Shown here: in pieces, positions 33,792-41,277 of the stretch
Numbering within the stretch: the stretch's first letter is position 1
Layout: each line of letters opens with the position of its first letter
Origin: Nitrospirillum pindoramense
Lineage (GTDB): Bacteria > Pseudomonadota > Alphaproteobacteria > Azospirillales > Azospirillaceae
DNA: 52,785 nucleotides
Direction: 5' to 3'
Assembly (NCBI RefSeq): GCF_007827955.1
Contig: NZ_VITR01000025.1
Coordinates: 1-52,785 of the forward strand
Notes under the pieces: generated by a model
Seen by the model: the letters and a program-made list of their open reading frames with translations, nothing else
What the model was told of the DNA's origin: nothing
The model's database searches: none
Made by a program: the position numbers and the translations under genes

Positions 33792-35366
33792 TCAAGAGGG
33801 GTCGCAGGCCGGCAACCGCAGGCGGAACACCGCACCGCCACCGGCCCGGTTCCCGGCGGAAATGCCCCCGCCCATGGCCTGGGCGAACCCCCGGCAGATG
33901 GCCAACCCCAGGCCGGTTCCCGTCCGCTTGGCGTCGCCGGCCCGCAAGCGGCTGAATTTGTCGAAAATCGCCTCCAAGGCATCCGGGGGAATGCCCGGCC
34001 CCGCATCTTCGATACTGATTTGCACTTGCCCGTCCTGGAACATGGCCGAAACGGACAGGGCGGTGCCGGGCGGCGTGTGCTTCAGGGCATTGTCGAGCAG
34101 ATTGAACAGGATCTGTTCCATCAACAGGTAATCGGCCATGACCATGGGCAGGTCCGGGGCCACGGCGATGGCCAGCGGCCGCCCCGTGCGCGCAGCGCCC
34201 ACCCGGTCCAGGGCGGCGTCCATCACATCCGCCACCTCCACCGCCTCACGCTTGCAGCGCAAGCCGCCGGCCTCCAGCCGCGTCATGTCCAACAGGTTGC
34301 CGATGAAGCGGTCGAGGCGGTCCGCCTCTTCCTGGGCGCCGGCCAACAGTTCCTGCCGTTCCGCCGGGCTGTTGTCCGCGTTAGCATCCAGCAACACGGA
34401 ATGCACCCCCATGATCGTGGCCAAAGGCGTTCGCAGGTCATGGGAAATGGAGGTCAGCAGGGCGTTGCGCAAACGCTCCGTTTCCGCCTGGGCCTGCACC
34501 TGCTGCACCTGCGCCGTCAGCCGCATCCGCTCCGCCGCGTGGGCGGCCTGATCGGCCAGGGCGTGCAACAGGTCGAACTCCGCCGGCAGAAAGGGCGACG
34601 TGGCCGGCCGGAAGACCGCCAATACCCCCAACAGCGCTCCCGACGCCCTCAGCGGAACCAGGCACGCCCCCGGCCTGCACGACGGCCGCAACCGCAGGCC
34701 GGCCGCCTGCTCCGCCCGCCACTGCACCATCAAGTCCCGCAATTCGGTGTCCGACGCCGCGCCGGACACCGGTTCGCCGCCGGTGATGAGGCCGTCCGCC
34801 CCCGACCATTGTAGCGCGGCCTGGCCGCCGAGCAGGCCCGCCACCTGCCGCGCGATGGTTCGGCTCAAAGCCTCCTCCGTGTCGACGCTGGTGATCTCGC
34901 GATAAAAGGCGAACAGGGCGGCCGTGGTGTCCGCCTGCAACTTGATGGTCGCTGTCTTGCTTCTGATCTGGGACACCAACTCACTGACCACCACGGCCAC
35001 GATACAGAACAGCGCCATGGCCAACAGGTCTTCCGGGCTGCCGACCTCAAAATGATAAACCGGCGGGATGAACAGGAAATCCCAGGCGGTGATACTGAGG
35101 ATACCGGTCGCCAGGGACGGCCCCCAGCCATAGCGCAGGGCGCTGAAAACCACGGCGCTCAAGTAGATGGTGGCAAGGCTGGCGGGCGCCACCAGTCGGT
35201 CCGCCAAGTACGCGACACCGGTGGCCACCAGCACCATGGCGAAACTGATGACATAGGGTCCGAGCAAAATCGGCAACCGCGTCAGCAATTTCCGAGGGGC
35301 CGCCGCAAATATCGGACCGTTACCAGCCGCCATAAGTGTTTCCACTTTTACTTGGGTATCGTTCAT
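33792..35366 (-). CDS. KdpD-like sensor kinase lacking the N-terminal KdpD domain
   Basis: A 524-residue kinase: four closely spaced TM helices of the DUF4118 region (about residues 30-130), a GAF-like domain (about 150-280), then the H-box with His309 (SISHDLRTPLATI), N-box LLDNALKHTP, EDAGPGIP and GTGLGLAI. This is the C-terminal two-thirds of KdpD. The N-terminal cytoplasmic Kdp-sensing and USP domains (about 370 residues in E. coli KdpD) are absent. It is divergent from a KdpE-like regulator, and no kdpFABC genes are nearby, so it may sense something other than potassium. Confidence 0.85.
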   Translation of the reverse strand: MNDTQVKVETLMAAGNGPIFAAAPRKLLTRLPILLGPYVISFAMVLVATGVAYLADRLVAPASLATIYLSAVVFSALRYGWGPSLATGILSITAWDFLFIPPVYHFEVGSPEDLLAMALFCIVAVVVSELVSQIRSKTATIKLQADTTAALFAFYREITSVDTEEALSRTIARQVAGLLGGQAALQWSGADGLITGGEPVSGAASDTELRDLMVQWRAEQAAGLRLRPSCRPGACLVPLRASGALLGVLAVFRPATSPFLPAEFDLLHALADQAAHAAERMRLTAQVQQVQAQAETERLRNALLTSISHDLRTPLATIMGVHSVLLDANADNSPAERQELLAGAQEEADRLDRFIGNLLDMTRLEAGGLRCKREAVEVADVMDAALDRVGAARTGRPLAIAVAPDLPMVMADYLLMEQILFNLLDNALKHTPPGTALSVSAMFQDGQVQISIEDAGPGIPPDALEAIFDKFSRLRAGDAKRTGTGLGLAICRGFAQAMGGGISAGNRAGGGAVFRLRLPACDPS

Positions 35367-35578
35367 GTCATTCCCAAATGCGGGCCGTCCGCCTTGAACG
35401 GGCCCCAGACAATTTGCCGCGCCCTAAACAATCGCCTGTCGTTGCAATGATGTGCGCGCTTCGCCATCACCATGAACGCGATCGCGCCGCCCCGCTTGTC
35501 AACAAGATCCTGGGCCGTCCCCCGGCGCGGGGGCTCCGGCGAAGCCCCTGCCCCTCGGCCCCAACTCCCAGCCTGACG

Positions 35579-36274
35579 ATGTCCCTGAACCCCAGCATCC
35601 TCGCCATTGATGACGAACCCCAGATCCAGCGCCTGCTGCGACTGGGCCTCAGTGGCCACAACTTCAAGGTCACGGAGGCCCGCCTGGGCAGGGCCGCGCT
35701 GGACAGGTTGGGCAAGGGCGGCTTCGACGCCGTCATCCTCGACCTCGGCCTACCGGACATGAGCGGCTTTGACGTGCTGGCGGAAATCCGCCGCAGCTCC
35801 CCGGTGCCGGTGCTGGTCCTGTCCGTCCGCGACCATGAGGCCGACAAGATCAAGGCCCTGGACCTGGGCGCCGACGACTATGTGACCAAGCCGTTCAGCG
35901 TGGGTGAATTGGCGGCGCGCCTGCGTGTCGCCCTGAAGCATGGCTATCAGATGAAGGGAACCGAGGCCCGCCTGCGGGTGGGACCGCTTGAGATCGACCT
36001 GGTGGCTCAGCGCGTCTATCGCGACGGGGCGGAGGTCCGCCTGTCACCGACGGAATTCAGGATCCTGAGGGTGCTGACGGAACACCGGGGCAAGATCCTG
36101 ACCCACGACTTCATCCTGCGCAAAATCCGTGATGAGGCGGAGACGTCCGTGGACCCGCAGTATCTGCGCGTCTATGTGCGGCAACTGCGCCTCAAGCTGG
36201 GGGACGAGCCGGGCCGCGGCCGGCTCATCCGCACCGAGATGGGTATCGGCTACCGGCTGGCAGCCGACACCTGA
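35579..36274 (+). CDS. KdpE-like response regulator
   Basis: A 231-residue OmpR-family regulator. Receiver: IDDE at residues 10-13, Asp55 (ILDLGLP), Ser/Thr in LSVRDHE, Lys in VTKPFSV. Winged-helix domain from about residue 125 with LSPTEFRILRVLTEHRGKILTH and the ending RTEMGIGYRLAA, very close to KdpE. The open frame continues upstream; start chosen at MSLNPSILAIDDE. It is divergent from the KdpD-like kinase, with a 212-base shared promoter region. Confidence 0.88.
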   Translation: MSLNPSILAIDDEPQIQRLLRLGLSGHNFKVTEARLGRAALDRLGKGGFDAVILDLGLPDMSGFDVLAEIRRSSPVPVLVLSVRDHEADKIKALDLGADDYVTKPFSVGELAARLRVALKHGYQMKGTEARLRVGPLEIDLVAQRVYRDGAEVRLSPTEFRILRVLTEHRGKILTHDFILRKIRDEAETSVDPQYLRVYVRQLRLKLGDEPGRGRLIRTEMGIGYRLAADT

Positions 36275-36335
36275 CGCGCCCGGGACTTATGGTACAGGGC
36301 ACCGCCCCGGATAGGAAAAGCGGCCGGATGATACA

Positions 36336-36367
36336 CCAGCCGGGCTCCAGAAGCGTTGCCCGGCTGG
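36336..36367. terminator. bidirectional hairpin between convergent genes
   Basis: CCAGCCGGGC and GCCCGGCTGG are perfect 10-base inverted arms with a 12-base loop, between the stop of the KdpE-like gene (+) and the 3' end of a small minus-strand gene. An overlapping alternative pairing AGCGTT/AACGCT (36352-36374) and a second small hairpin ATCACC/GGTGAT (36403-36420) follow. Confidence 0.4.
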
Positions 36368-36475
36368 AAACGCTGGCTCAGTTGGGTCGCCCGCGCACCC
36401 GGATCACCACGGAGGGTGATATGCGACACCACGGCGGCGGCGGCCAAACAGGGAGCGGGATCATCCGGTGCCGTG

Positions 36476-36817
36476 TCACCGCTCCGGGGCCAGACCCAGC
36501 TGGGCCAGACGGTGCCGCATCGCCGCGATATGGCGCAGCGCATCGCCGGTGGCCCCTCCGTCGCACTCGCGGGACGCCAGCACCAGCTGGTTCTTGAGAA
36601 AGGCGTAATCGATTTCCGAAACTTGGCGGCCCGCTTTACCCACAACATAAATTTGGGCGGGCTTGGCGGGGGCCTGGAAGCCCGCCTCATCCCATTGCCG
36701 CGTCATGGCGGCCAGGGGGGCGGCGCAAGCCGCGTCGGGTTGGGCCGGCGACGCCAGGGTCCCAGCGGCGCACAGGATCACCAGGGCGACGCCGGCAAGG
36801 GGCAGCATCTTTTTCAT
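36476..36817 (-). CDS. small exported protein of unknown function
   Basis: A 113-residue protein with a clear signal peptide (MKKMLPLAGVALVILCAAGTLASP). The mature part has three cysteines and a helical VSEIDYAFLKNQLVLASREC segment, with no domain I recognise. The start has GGAGAC four bases upstream and lies one base after the stop of the preceding small gene, so the two are translationally coupled. It is the last gene of the minus-strand unit that begins with the OmpL-like porin. Confidence 0.6.
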   Translation of the reverse strand: MKKMLPLAGVALVILCAAGTLASPAQPDAACAAPLAAMTRQWDEAGFQAPAKPAQIYVVGKAGRQVSEIDYAFLKNQLVLASRECDGGATGDALRHIAAMRHRLAQLGLAPER

Positions 36818-36818
36818 G

Positions 36819-37100
36819 TCAGTCTCCATTTTTGTCGGCGGCGCATGGAGCGAGGATGGTCCGCGCCGGCCATTGCTCATATCCCCGGGCCTGGATCGAC
36901 AAGGCGAAGGCCTTGTCCTGCCTCTTCTCCACCCGGGATATTGAAATTCTTCTTCCGGCGCGGCTTGCCCGCAGGCACTCCTCCAACCACACCGTGTTAT
37001 CCCGCATGGGACCTTCCAGTGAGAATCGTCGGGTGTCATGGTCAACCACGGCCAGGAAATGATGGGGGCCGATCAGTCGCGGTTTCTTTCGCGCCGCCAT
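36819..37100 (-). CDS. small basic protein of unknown function
   Basis: A 93-residue Arg-rich protein with no signal peptide: MAARKKPRLIGPHHFLAVVDHDTRRFSLEGPM, here about the first third. I do not recognise the family. It begins 28 bases after the porin stop and ends one base before the exported small protein, an arrangement that argues it is translated. Start context (GGTCAAG) is weak. It could also be a chance frame, so confidence is moderate. Confidence 0.5.
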   Translation of the reverse strand: MAARKKPRLIGPHHFLAVVDHDTRRFSLEGPMRDNTVWLEECLRASRAGRRISISRVEKRQDKAFALSIQARGYEQWPARTILAPCAADKNGD

Positions 37101-37128
37101 CTTGACCAGCCCCCACCCGCCGCTTTTT

Positions 37129-38835
37129 CTAGAAGTGCAGGATCACGTCCATGGCACCCATGACCGTGTATTTACGGTCGGGGGCGATACCGGCATTGGC
37201 GTTGCCGTTGAAGGCGTTCACGCCCAGGGACCGATCCCAGTCGATCTCGGGCCGGATCTCCACCTGCGGCGACCACCAATGCTGCCAGCCCAGGCCCAGG
37301 TTGAAGTATTTCGCCTTAGTGCCCGTCCGCTGCCCCTGCTGGTCATCGAAGAACTCCGGCCGGAACGAAATATTATCCCGGGGAGTGATCTGATAGTTCA
37401 GGTAGGCCACGGTGCCGATGGCGGTGGCGCGGCAGGTCAACGCGTTGGGGTTGGAGCAATTGGCCAGCCCCGGCGCGTTATAGGGCATGTATTGCGGCGA
37501 GAAAGGCGTGCCGCCGGCGGCATAGGCGGCCATGGCCGTGGCGTTGTTCAGATTGGGCACGCCGTTCTGGTGCAGGTCATAGATTTCCCAGGACAAGTGC
37601 CACTTATCGTTGAATTTGTGATAGTAAGTAACACCATACCACTGGAGGTTATTGTACCCCCAGACGCCGTTATTGATCCCGTTTGCACAAGTATAGACGT
37701 TATCGTCGCCGCTATCGGTCGTATAGCGGATGCAGCCCGTCAGCGACGGCTTGGCCCCCGGATCCTTCAGGAAAGTGTTGCCGGGGTAGAGCGGATTGGG
37801 CGCCGGGTTCTTGACCCTTTCCCCCCAATGCCAGAACGGCGCCTCGGTGCCGATACTGACGCCCAACTGCAGGAACAGGTTCTTCGTCGCGGCCAGAGTG
37901 GCCTGCACGCCCTCGTTCGTGTAGTTATCAAACGTATACGTCATCGAATGAGTATACATGTAGTTGTTCGGGGCAAGCTGTGCCTCGATATCGGGCAGGG
38001 AAATGTAACGCCCGGCGCGCAGCATCAGTCCCTGTGCCACTTGCGGAATGTACAGCTCCCCATAAAGCATGGGGAAATCGTAGCCATTGACGTTGTTTTT
38101 CTTCAAAAGCTGATAGCTGGCGATGCCGTATGACGTCGTGTAGCGATAATTCTCGCCATAGATGGCCGACAGCCGCATGCCCCAATCGATATGATCGGTC
38201 TGCACCGTATCAGGGAAACGGTCCAGGTATAGGACGACCTGGTCCAGTTGCACGGTGTTGGGGGTGTACGCATAGGCGATGGGCGCGTTGCCACCAGGAC
38301 GAACGGTGTTGCTGCTGACGTTGAAGCCGGCATTGACCCAGCCATAGAGCTGGAAATTATGATCCTGCAGCCATTCGCCGGGCGCGGTGTTGCCCAAGGC
38401 GACCATAAGGGGAGAGTCGACCGAGTTGGGCCGGGTGACGCCCAGCGCGGTCGCGCCACCATAGGGCCATTCCGTGAAGGGCATGGGCGGGGTCGACTGC
38501 GGCGTGGCGGGCCAGTCATCACGGCGGCTGGCCGGCGCATTGGGATCGGAGGGGGCGGCCGCCTGTCCCCATTCCAGCGCGTAGTAATTGGCGAACCGCT
38601 CAAAGAAACCGGTGCCCAAATATTCGTCCAGGCATGAATAGGTCGCGTAAGGATCGCACGATGCCCCCGCCGACGCGGGAGCGCTGGGCTTGGACGGGTC
38701 CGCGACTTCATCGGCCAGGACCGCCGACGACATCAGCAGCGACGCGGGCACGGCCGTGGCAAGAAGCAGGGTCCGCGCTGTCCCACCCCGGGCGCGGCGG
38801 ACAGGACCACTTTTGAACATTTCACACCAATCCAT
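37129..38835 (-). CDS. OmpL-like beta-barrel porin-2 family protein
   Basis: A 568-residue outer-membrane protein. Signal peptide ends SAVLADE. The mature protein has the porin-2 (BBP2/OmpL) pattern: LYGWVNAGFNVSSNT, DQVVLYLDRFPDTVQTDHIDWGMRLSAIYG, YIPQVAQGLMLRAGRYISLPDIEAQ and the terminal ADRKYTVMGAMDVILHF with final Phe. One cysteine pair lies in C-terminal loops. Start supported by AAGGGGG upstream; an internal ATG at 38820 is possible. It likely forms a diffusion channel for an unknown solute. A long AT-rich leader region precedes it. Confidence 0.85.
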   Translation of the reverse strand: MDWCEMFKSGPVRRARGGTARTLLLATAVPASLLMSSAVLADEVADPSKPSAPASAGASCDPYATYSCLDEYLGTGFFERFANYYALEWGQAAAPSDPNAPASRRDDWPATPQSTPPMPFTEWPYGGATALGVTRPNSVDSPLMVALGNTAPGEWLQDHNFQLYGWVNAGFNVSSNTVRPGGNAPIAYAYTPNTVQLDQVVLYLDRFPDTVQTDHIDWGMRLSAIYGENYRYTTSYGIASYQLLKKNNVNGYDFPMLYGELYIPQVAQGLMLRAGRYISLPDIEAQLAPNNYMYTHSMTYTFDNYTNEGVQATLAATKNLFLQLGVSIGTEAPFWHWGERVKNPAPNPLYPGNTFLKDPGAKPSLTGCIRYTTDSGDDNVYTCANGINNGVWGYNNLQWYGVTYYHKFNDKWHLSWEIYDLHQNGVPNLNNATAMAAYAAGGTPFSPQYMPYNAPGLANCSNPNALTCRATAIGTVAYLNYQITPRDNISFRPEFFDDQQGQRTGTKAKYFNLGLGWQHWWSPQVEIRPEIDWDRSLGVNAFNGNANAGIAPDRKYTVMGAMDVILHF

Positions 38836-39465
38836 AGCTGAGTTACCCCCTTCGTCAATTGCCGCCTTGCCCGATCAGGAGCGAGCCTGACCGCTAAGCA
38901 CTTCCACCATGCCGAATACTGAATGACAGCACCCGGCACGAAGGTGAAAGGACAGCAACTGCCGCGCAAATGCGACGGCGATGGAAGATAACCGCAAAGA
39001 ACGATAAAATTTCTATGGCATAGGCCCGTTATGTTTATAAGAACACTTTAGTGATTTTGACGGAATTTAATTATCTATTATTTTGCAAGACACCTTAAAT
39101 TTCCCCAGAATTATTTATTTTTTGGAGCATTGAAACGTAATATCTTTATGGGGCATTTATAAGGTCACCCCACAGAAATCTGCATCTCATTGTTTACAAA
39201 AGATTTTTCCATCCATCCACCTTTCTGGCCGGCCCGCTTGGGTGGTTCCCCCATCATAAGCGTTTCGCAAATGAAACGGTGAGGGAACGCCGGATGGACG
39301 GTAAAGCCGAGATTGGGATGCCGACATGTTGCCGGCAACTCCCTCAAACCCCATCGAAGGCGGCATGGCCACACCGGCACTCGCGGCGGCCGGTGTGGCG
39401 GGTACCGTCAGGTGATCTATCAGCGCAGCCCGGTTCGGCCCTTCCTGAACGGCGCCGGCCATCGC
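38836..39465. other. AT-rich non-coding region, likely promoter of the porin operon
   Basis: About 630 bases with no convincing gene. Positions 38985-39200 are strikingly AT-rich (runs such as TTTAATTATCTATTATTTTG) against a GC-rich genome, and lie about 150-360 bases upstream of the porin start. This looks like a regulatory region or foreign-DNA remnant. The interrupted palindrome CACTTTAGTG occurs at about 39045-39054. The part near 39279-39465 returns to high GC and contains the terminator-like hairpin of the ebo operon. Confidence 0.6.
39368..39399 (-). terminator. hairpin downstream of eboB
   Basis: GCCACACCGG and CCGGTGTGGC are perfect 10-base arms around a 12-base loop, 67 bases past the eboB stop on the minus strand. 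No T-run follows, so termination strength is uncertain. Confidence 0.35.
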
Positions 39466-40368
39466 TTAAAAGGCAGAGTCAAGTCCCGTGACCACGGCCT
39501 CACGGCCCCCTCTCAAGATGGAGTTGCCGGCGAAGGAGGTACGCTGATCAATGACGGCCGGCCCCGCCCAGTCGGTTTCGGAAATTTGACCACTCGGGGC
39601 GAAGGCCGTCAGGGCGTTGGCATAGCAGGCCAGACTCACCTGTTCGGCCGGAACCCCCTGCTCCAACGCCAGGCGCGCGGTTTTGGGCACCGCCAGGGGA
39701 TCGGAAATGCCCCAGTCGCAGGCTGAGTTGACAATGATCCGATCGGCACCGTAGCGCTTCAGTATCTCCACCATGCGGGCGTCGCCCATCTTGGTGCTGG
39801 GATAGATGGAGAAAGCGGCCCAGAAGCCCTGGTCCAGGACGTCGCGCACCGTCTCTTCATTGTTGTGATCCACCACCACCTGGGCCGGCGACAGGCCGTG
39901 TTCCAGGCAAACGGCCATGGAGCGCAGCGTGCCCTGCTTCTTGTCGCGGTGTGGGGTGTGGATCATGACCGGCAGCGACAACTCCCGCGCCAGATCCAGT
40001 TGCAGGCGGAAATAACGGTCCTCCAGCGCCGTCTGTTCGTCATAACCGATCTCGCCAATGGCGACGACACCGTCCTTTTGCGCGAACAGGGGCAGGATTT
40101 CCATTACCGCCTCAGCCAACGCCTCATCGTTCGCCTCCTTGGAATTGAGGCCGATGGTGCAGTAATGGTGGACGCCGAACTGGCTGGCGCGGAACCGCTC
40201 GAAACCCAGAATGGCGGACAAATAGTCGGCATAGCTGGCGACATGGGTGCGGGGCTGGCCCAGCCAGAAGGCGGGCTCGATGACCGCGACCACGCCGGCG
40301 GCCGCCATCGCCTGGTAATCATCGGTGGTCCGCGAGATCATGTGGGCATGCGGATCGATATACTGCAT
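39466..40368 (-). CDS. eboB: EboB: TatD-family metal-dependent hydrolase
   Basis: A 300-residue amidohydrolase-like enzyme. It has the metal-binding IDPHAHM start, Glu in IGEIGYDEQ, His in MIHTPHRDK and DHNNEET, and the late CDWGISDPL motif. TatD relatives are nucleases or hydrolases; in the ebo set its substrate is unknown. Start ATG 40368 overlaps the eboA stop (ATGA); an upstream in-frame start lies inside eboA. It is the second gene of the eboA-eboB operon. Confidence 0.86.
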   Translation of the reverse strand: MQYIDPHAHMISRTTDDYQAMAAAGVVAVIEPAFWLGQPRTHVASYADYLSAILGFERFRASQFGVHHYCTIGLNSKEANDEALAEAVMEILPLFAQKDGVVAIGEIGYDEQTALEDRYFRLQLDLARELSLPVMIHTPHRDKKQGTLRSMAVCLEHGLSPAQVVVDHNNEETVRDVLDQGFWAAFSIYPSTKMGDARMVEILKRYGADRIIVNSACDWGISDPLAVPKTARLALEQGVPAEQVSLACYANALTAFAPSGQISETDWAGPAVIDQRTSFAGNSILRGGREAVVTGLDSAF

Positions 40369-41162
40369 CAGAAGTGTTCCCTTTCCATCCACGCGCCGGC
40401 CGCGGCGCGCTCCTCCGGATCGTCGCTGCGCGCCGCCAAGGCCAGGTCGTCAACCGCCCCGATCTCGGCGGCGAAGGGGCCGAGGCACCGCCACAACTCC
40501 ACCGATATGCGTCGGCCCGCCGCCCGACGTTCCCGGGCGTAATCGCGCAGTATGCGGGCCAGATCAGGGTTCGCCCGCGCATCCAGCCCCTGGATGGGGG
40601 CCAGCGTGCTGTCGACGAACAGCGCCTTCAGCACCATGTGGTTCCAGCGATGCTCATCCATATGCTCGCGCGGATAGGGGCTGTGATGGGCGATGGCCTC
40701 GAAGACAGGGCGGATGTTGGTGCGCAGTCCCTCCCCCACCTCATCCACCAGCGCGTGGGCATGGGGATAGAGCGGAAGCCCCTGGAAAAGGGCGACCTGT
40801 TCCGCCGGGTCCGCCGCCCGCCGCAGCCGTTGAAAGCGCGCGTGGAAGGTATCAGGCGTGGCGGACGGGCAGCGCAGCAGCAGCAGGATGCGTGCCGCCC
40901 CTTCCAGGCTCCATGACTGGGGCCGCCAGCCGGGCCGCACCGCTTCCGCCGCGGCGATGTCGTCGGCCGTCAGGGCCAGGGGACCGCGCCCCAGTTGGCG
41001 CGGGACCTGGCCAAAGGCGATGGCCAAGGCCCTTTCGGCGGCCGGATCGCCCGGGGTCATGGCGCCGATCTGGCCCAGCCGCGCGTCCAGCCATTCCCGC
41101 CCCGTAGCCGGCGCCTGCCGGGCGGTCCAGTCCCGCAACAACTCCTGAGCAGCATCGTTCAT
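40368..41162 (-). CDS. eboA: EboA-domain protein
   Basis: About 264 residues, helical, no signal peptide. It matches the EboA family: WLDARLGQI early, RPGWRPQSWSLEGAARILLLL, the DEHRWNHMVLKALFVDSTL core and the C-terminal RANPDLARILRDYARERRAAGR then ISVELWR motif. EboA has no known reaction. In-frame GTG at 41174 is an alternative; ATG 41162 fits the family length. It is divergent from eboF, with a 115-base regulatory region. It overlaps eboB by one base. Confidence 0.85.
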   Translation of the reverse strand: MNDAAQELLRDWTARQAPATGREWLDARLGQIGAMTPGDPAAERALAIAFGQVPRQLGRGPLALTADDIAAAEAVRPGWRPQSWSLEGAARILLLLRCPSATPDTFHARFQRLRRAADPAEQVALFQGLPLYPHAHALVDEVGEGLRTNIRPVFEAIAHHSPYPREHMDEHRWNHMVLKALFVDSTLAPIQGLDARANPDLARILRDYARERRAAGRRISVELWRCLGPFAAEIGAVDDLALAARSDDPEERAAAGAWMEREHF

Positions 41163-41205
41163 GCGCACAACCACGTACTTAAGGTTTTAATCCGTTCCTT
41201 ATCCA

Positions 41206-41218
41206 TATCATAATGATA
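41206..41218. promoter_or_regulatory. palindrome in the eboA/eboF divergent promoter
   Basis: TATCAT-A-ATGATA is a perfect 13-base palindrome in the AT-rich spacer between eboA (-) and eboF (+). It lies 44 bases from the eboA start and 60 from the eboF start, suitable for a regulator of both. No regulator gene is inside the cluster. Confidence 0.45.
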
Positions 41219-41277
41219 CATGTTGCCGCATGATGGCACGCGAAAAACGATCCGACACGGCGGGATATCCTAAAAAT

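Noticed and set aside
33792-36274. A regulatory pair of a kdp potassium transport operon
   Set aside because: No kdpF, A, B or C gene is next to it, and the kinase lacks the N-terminal KdpD domain.
39187-39462. A minus-strand gene downstream of eboB
   Set aside because: It has no ribosome site, no recognisable motifs and spans the terminator-like hairpin; it is most likely a chance frame.
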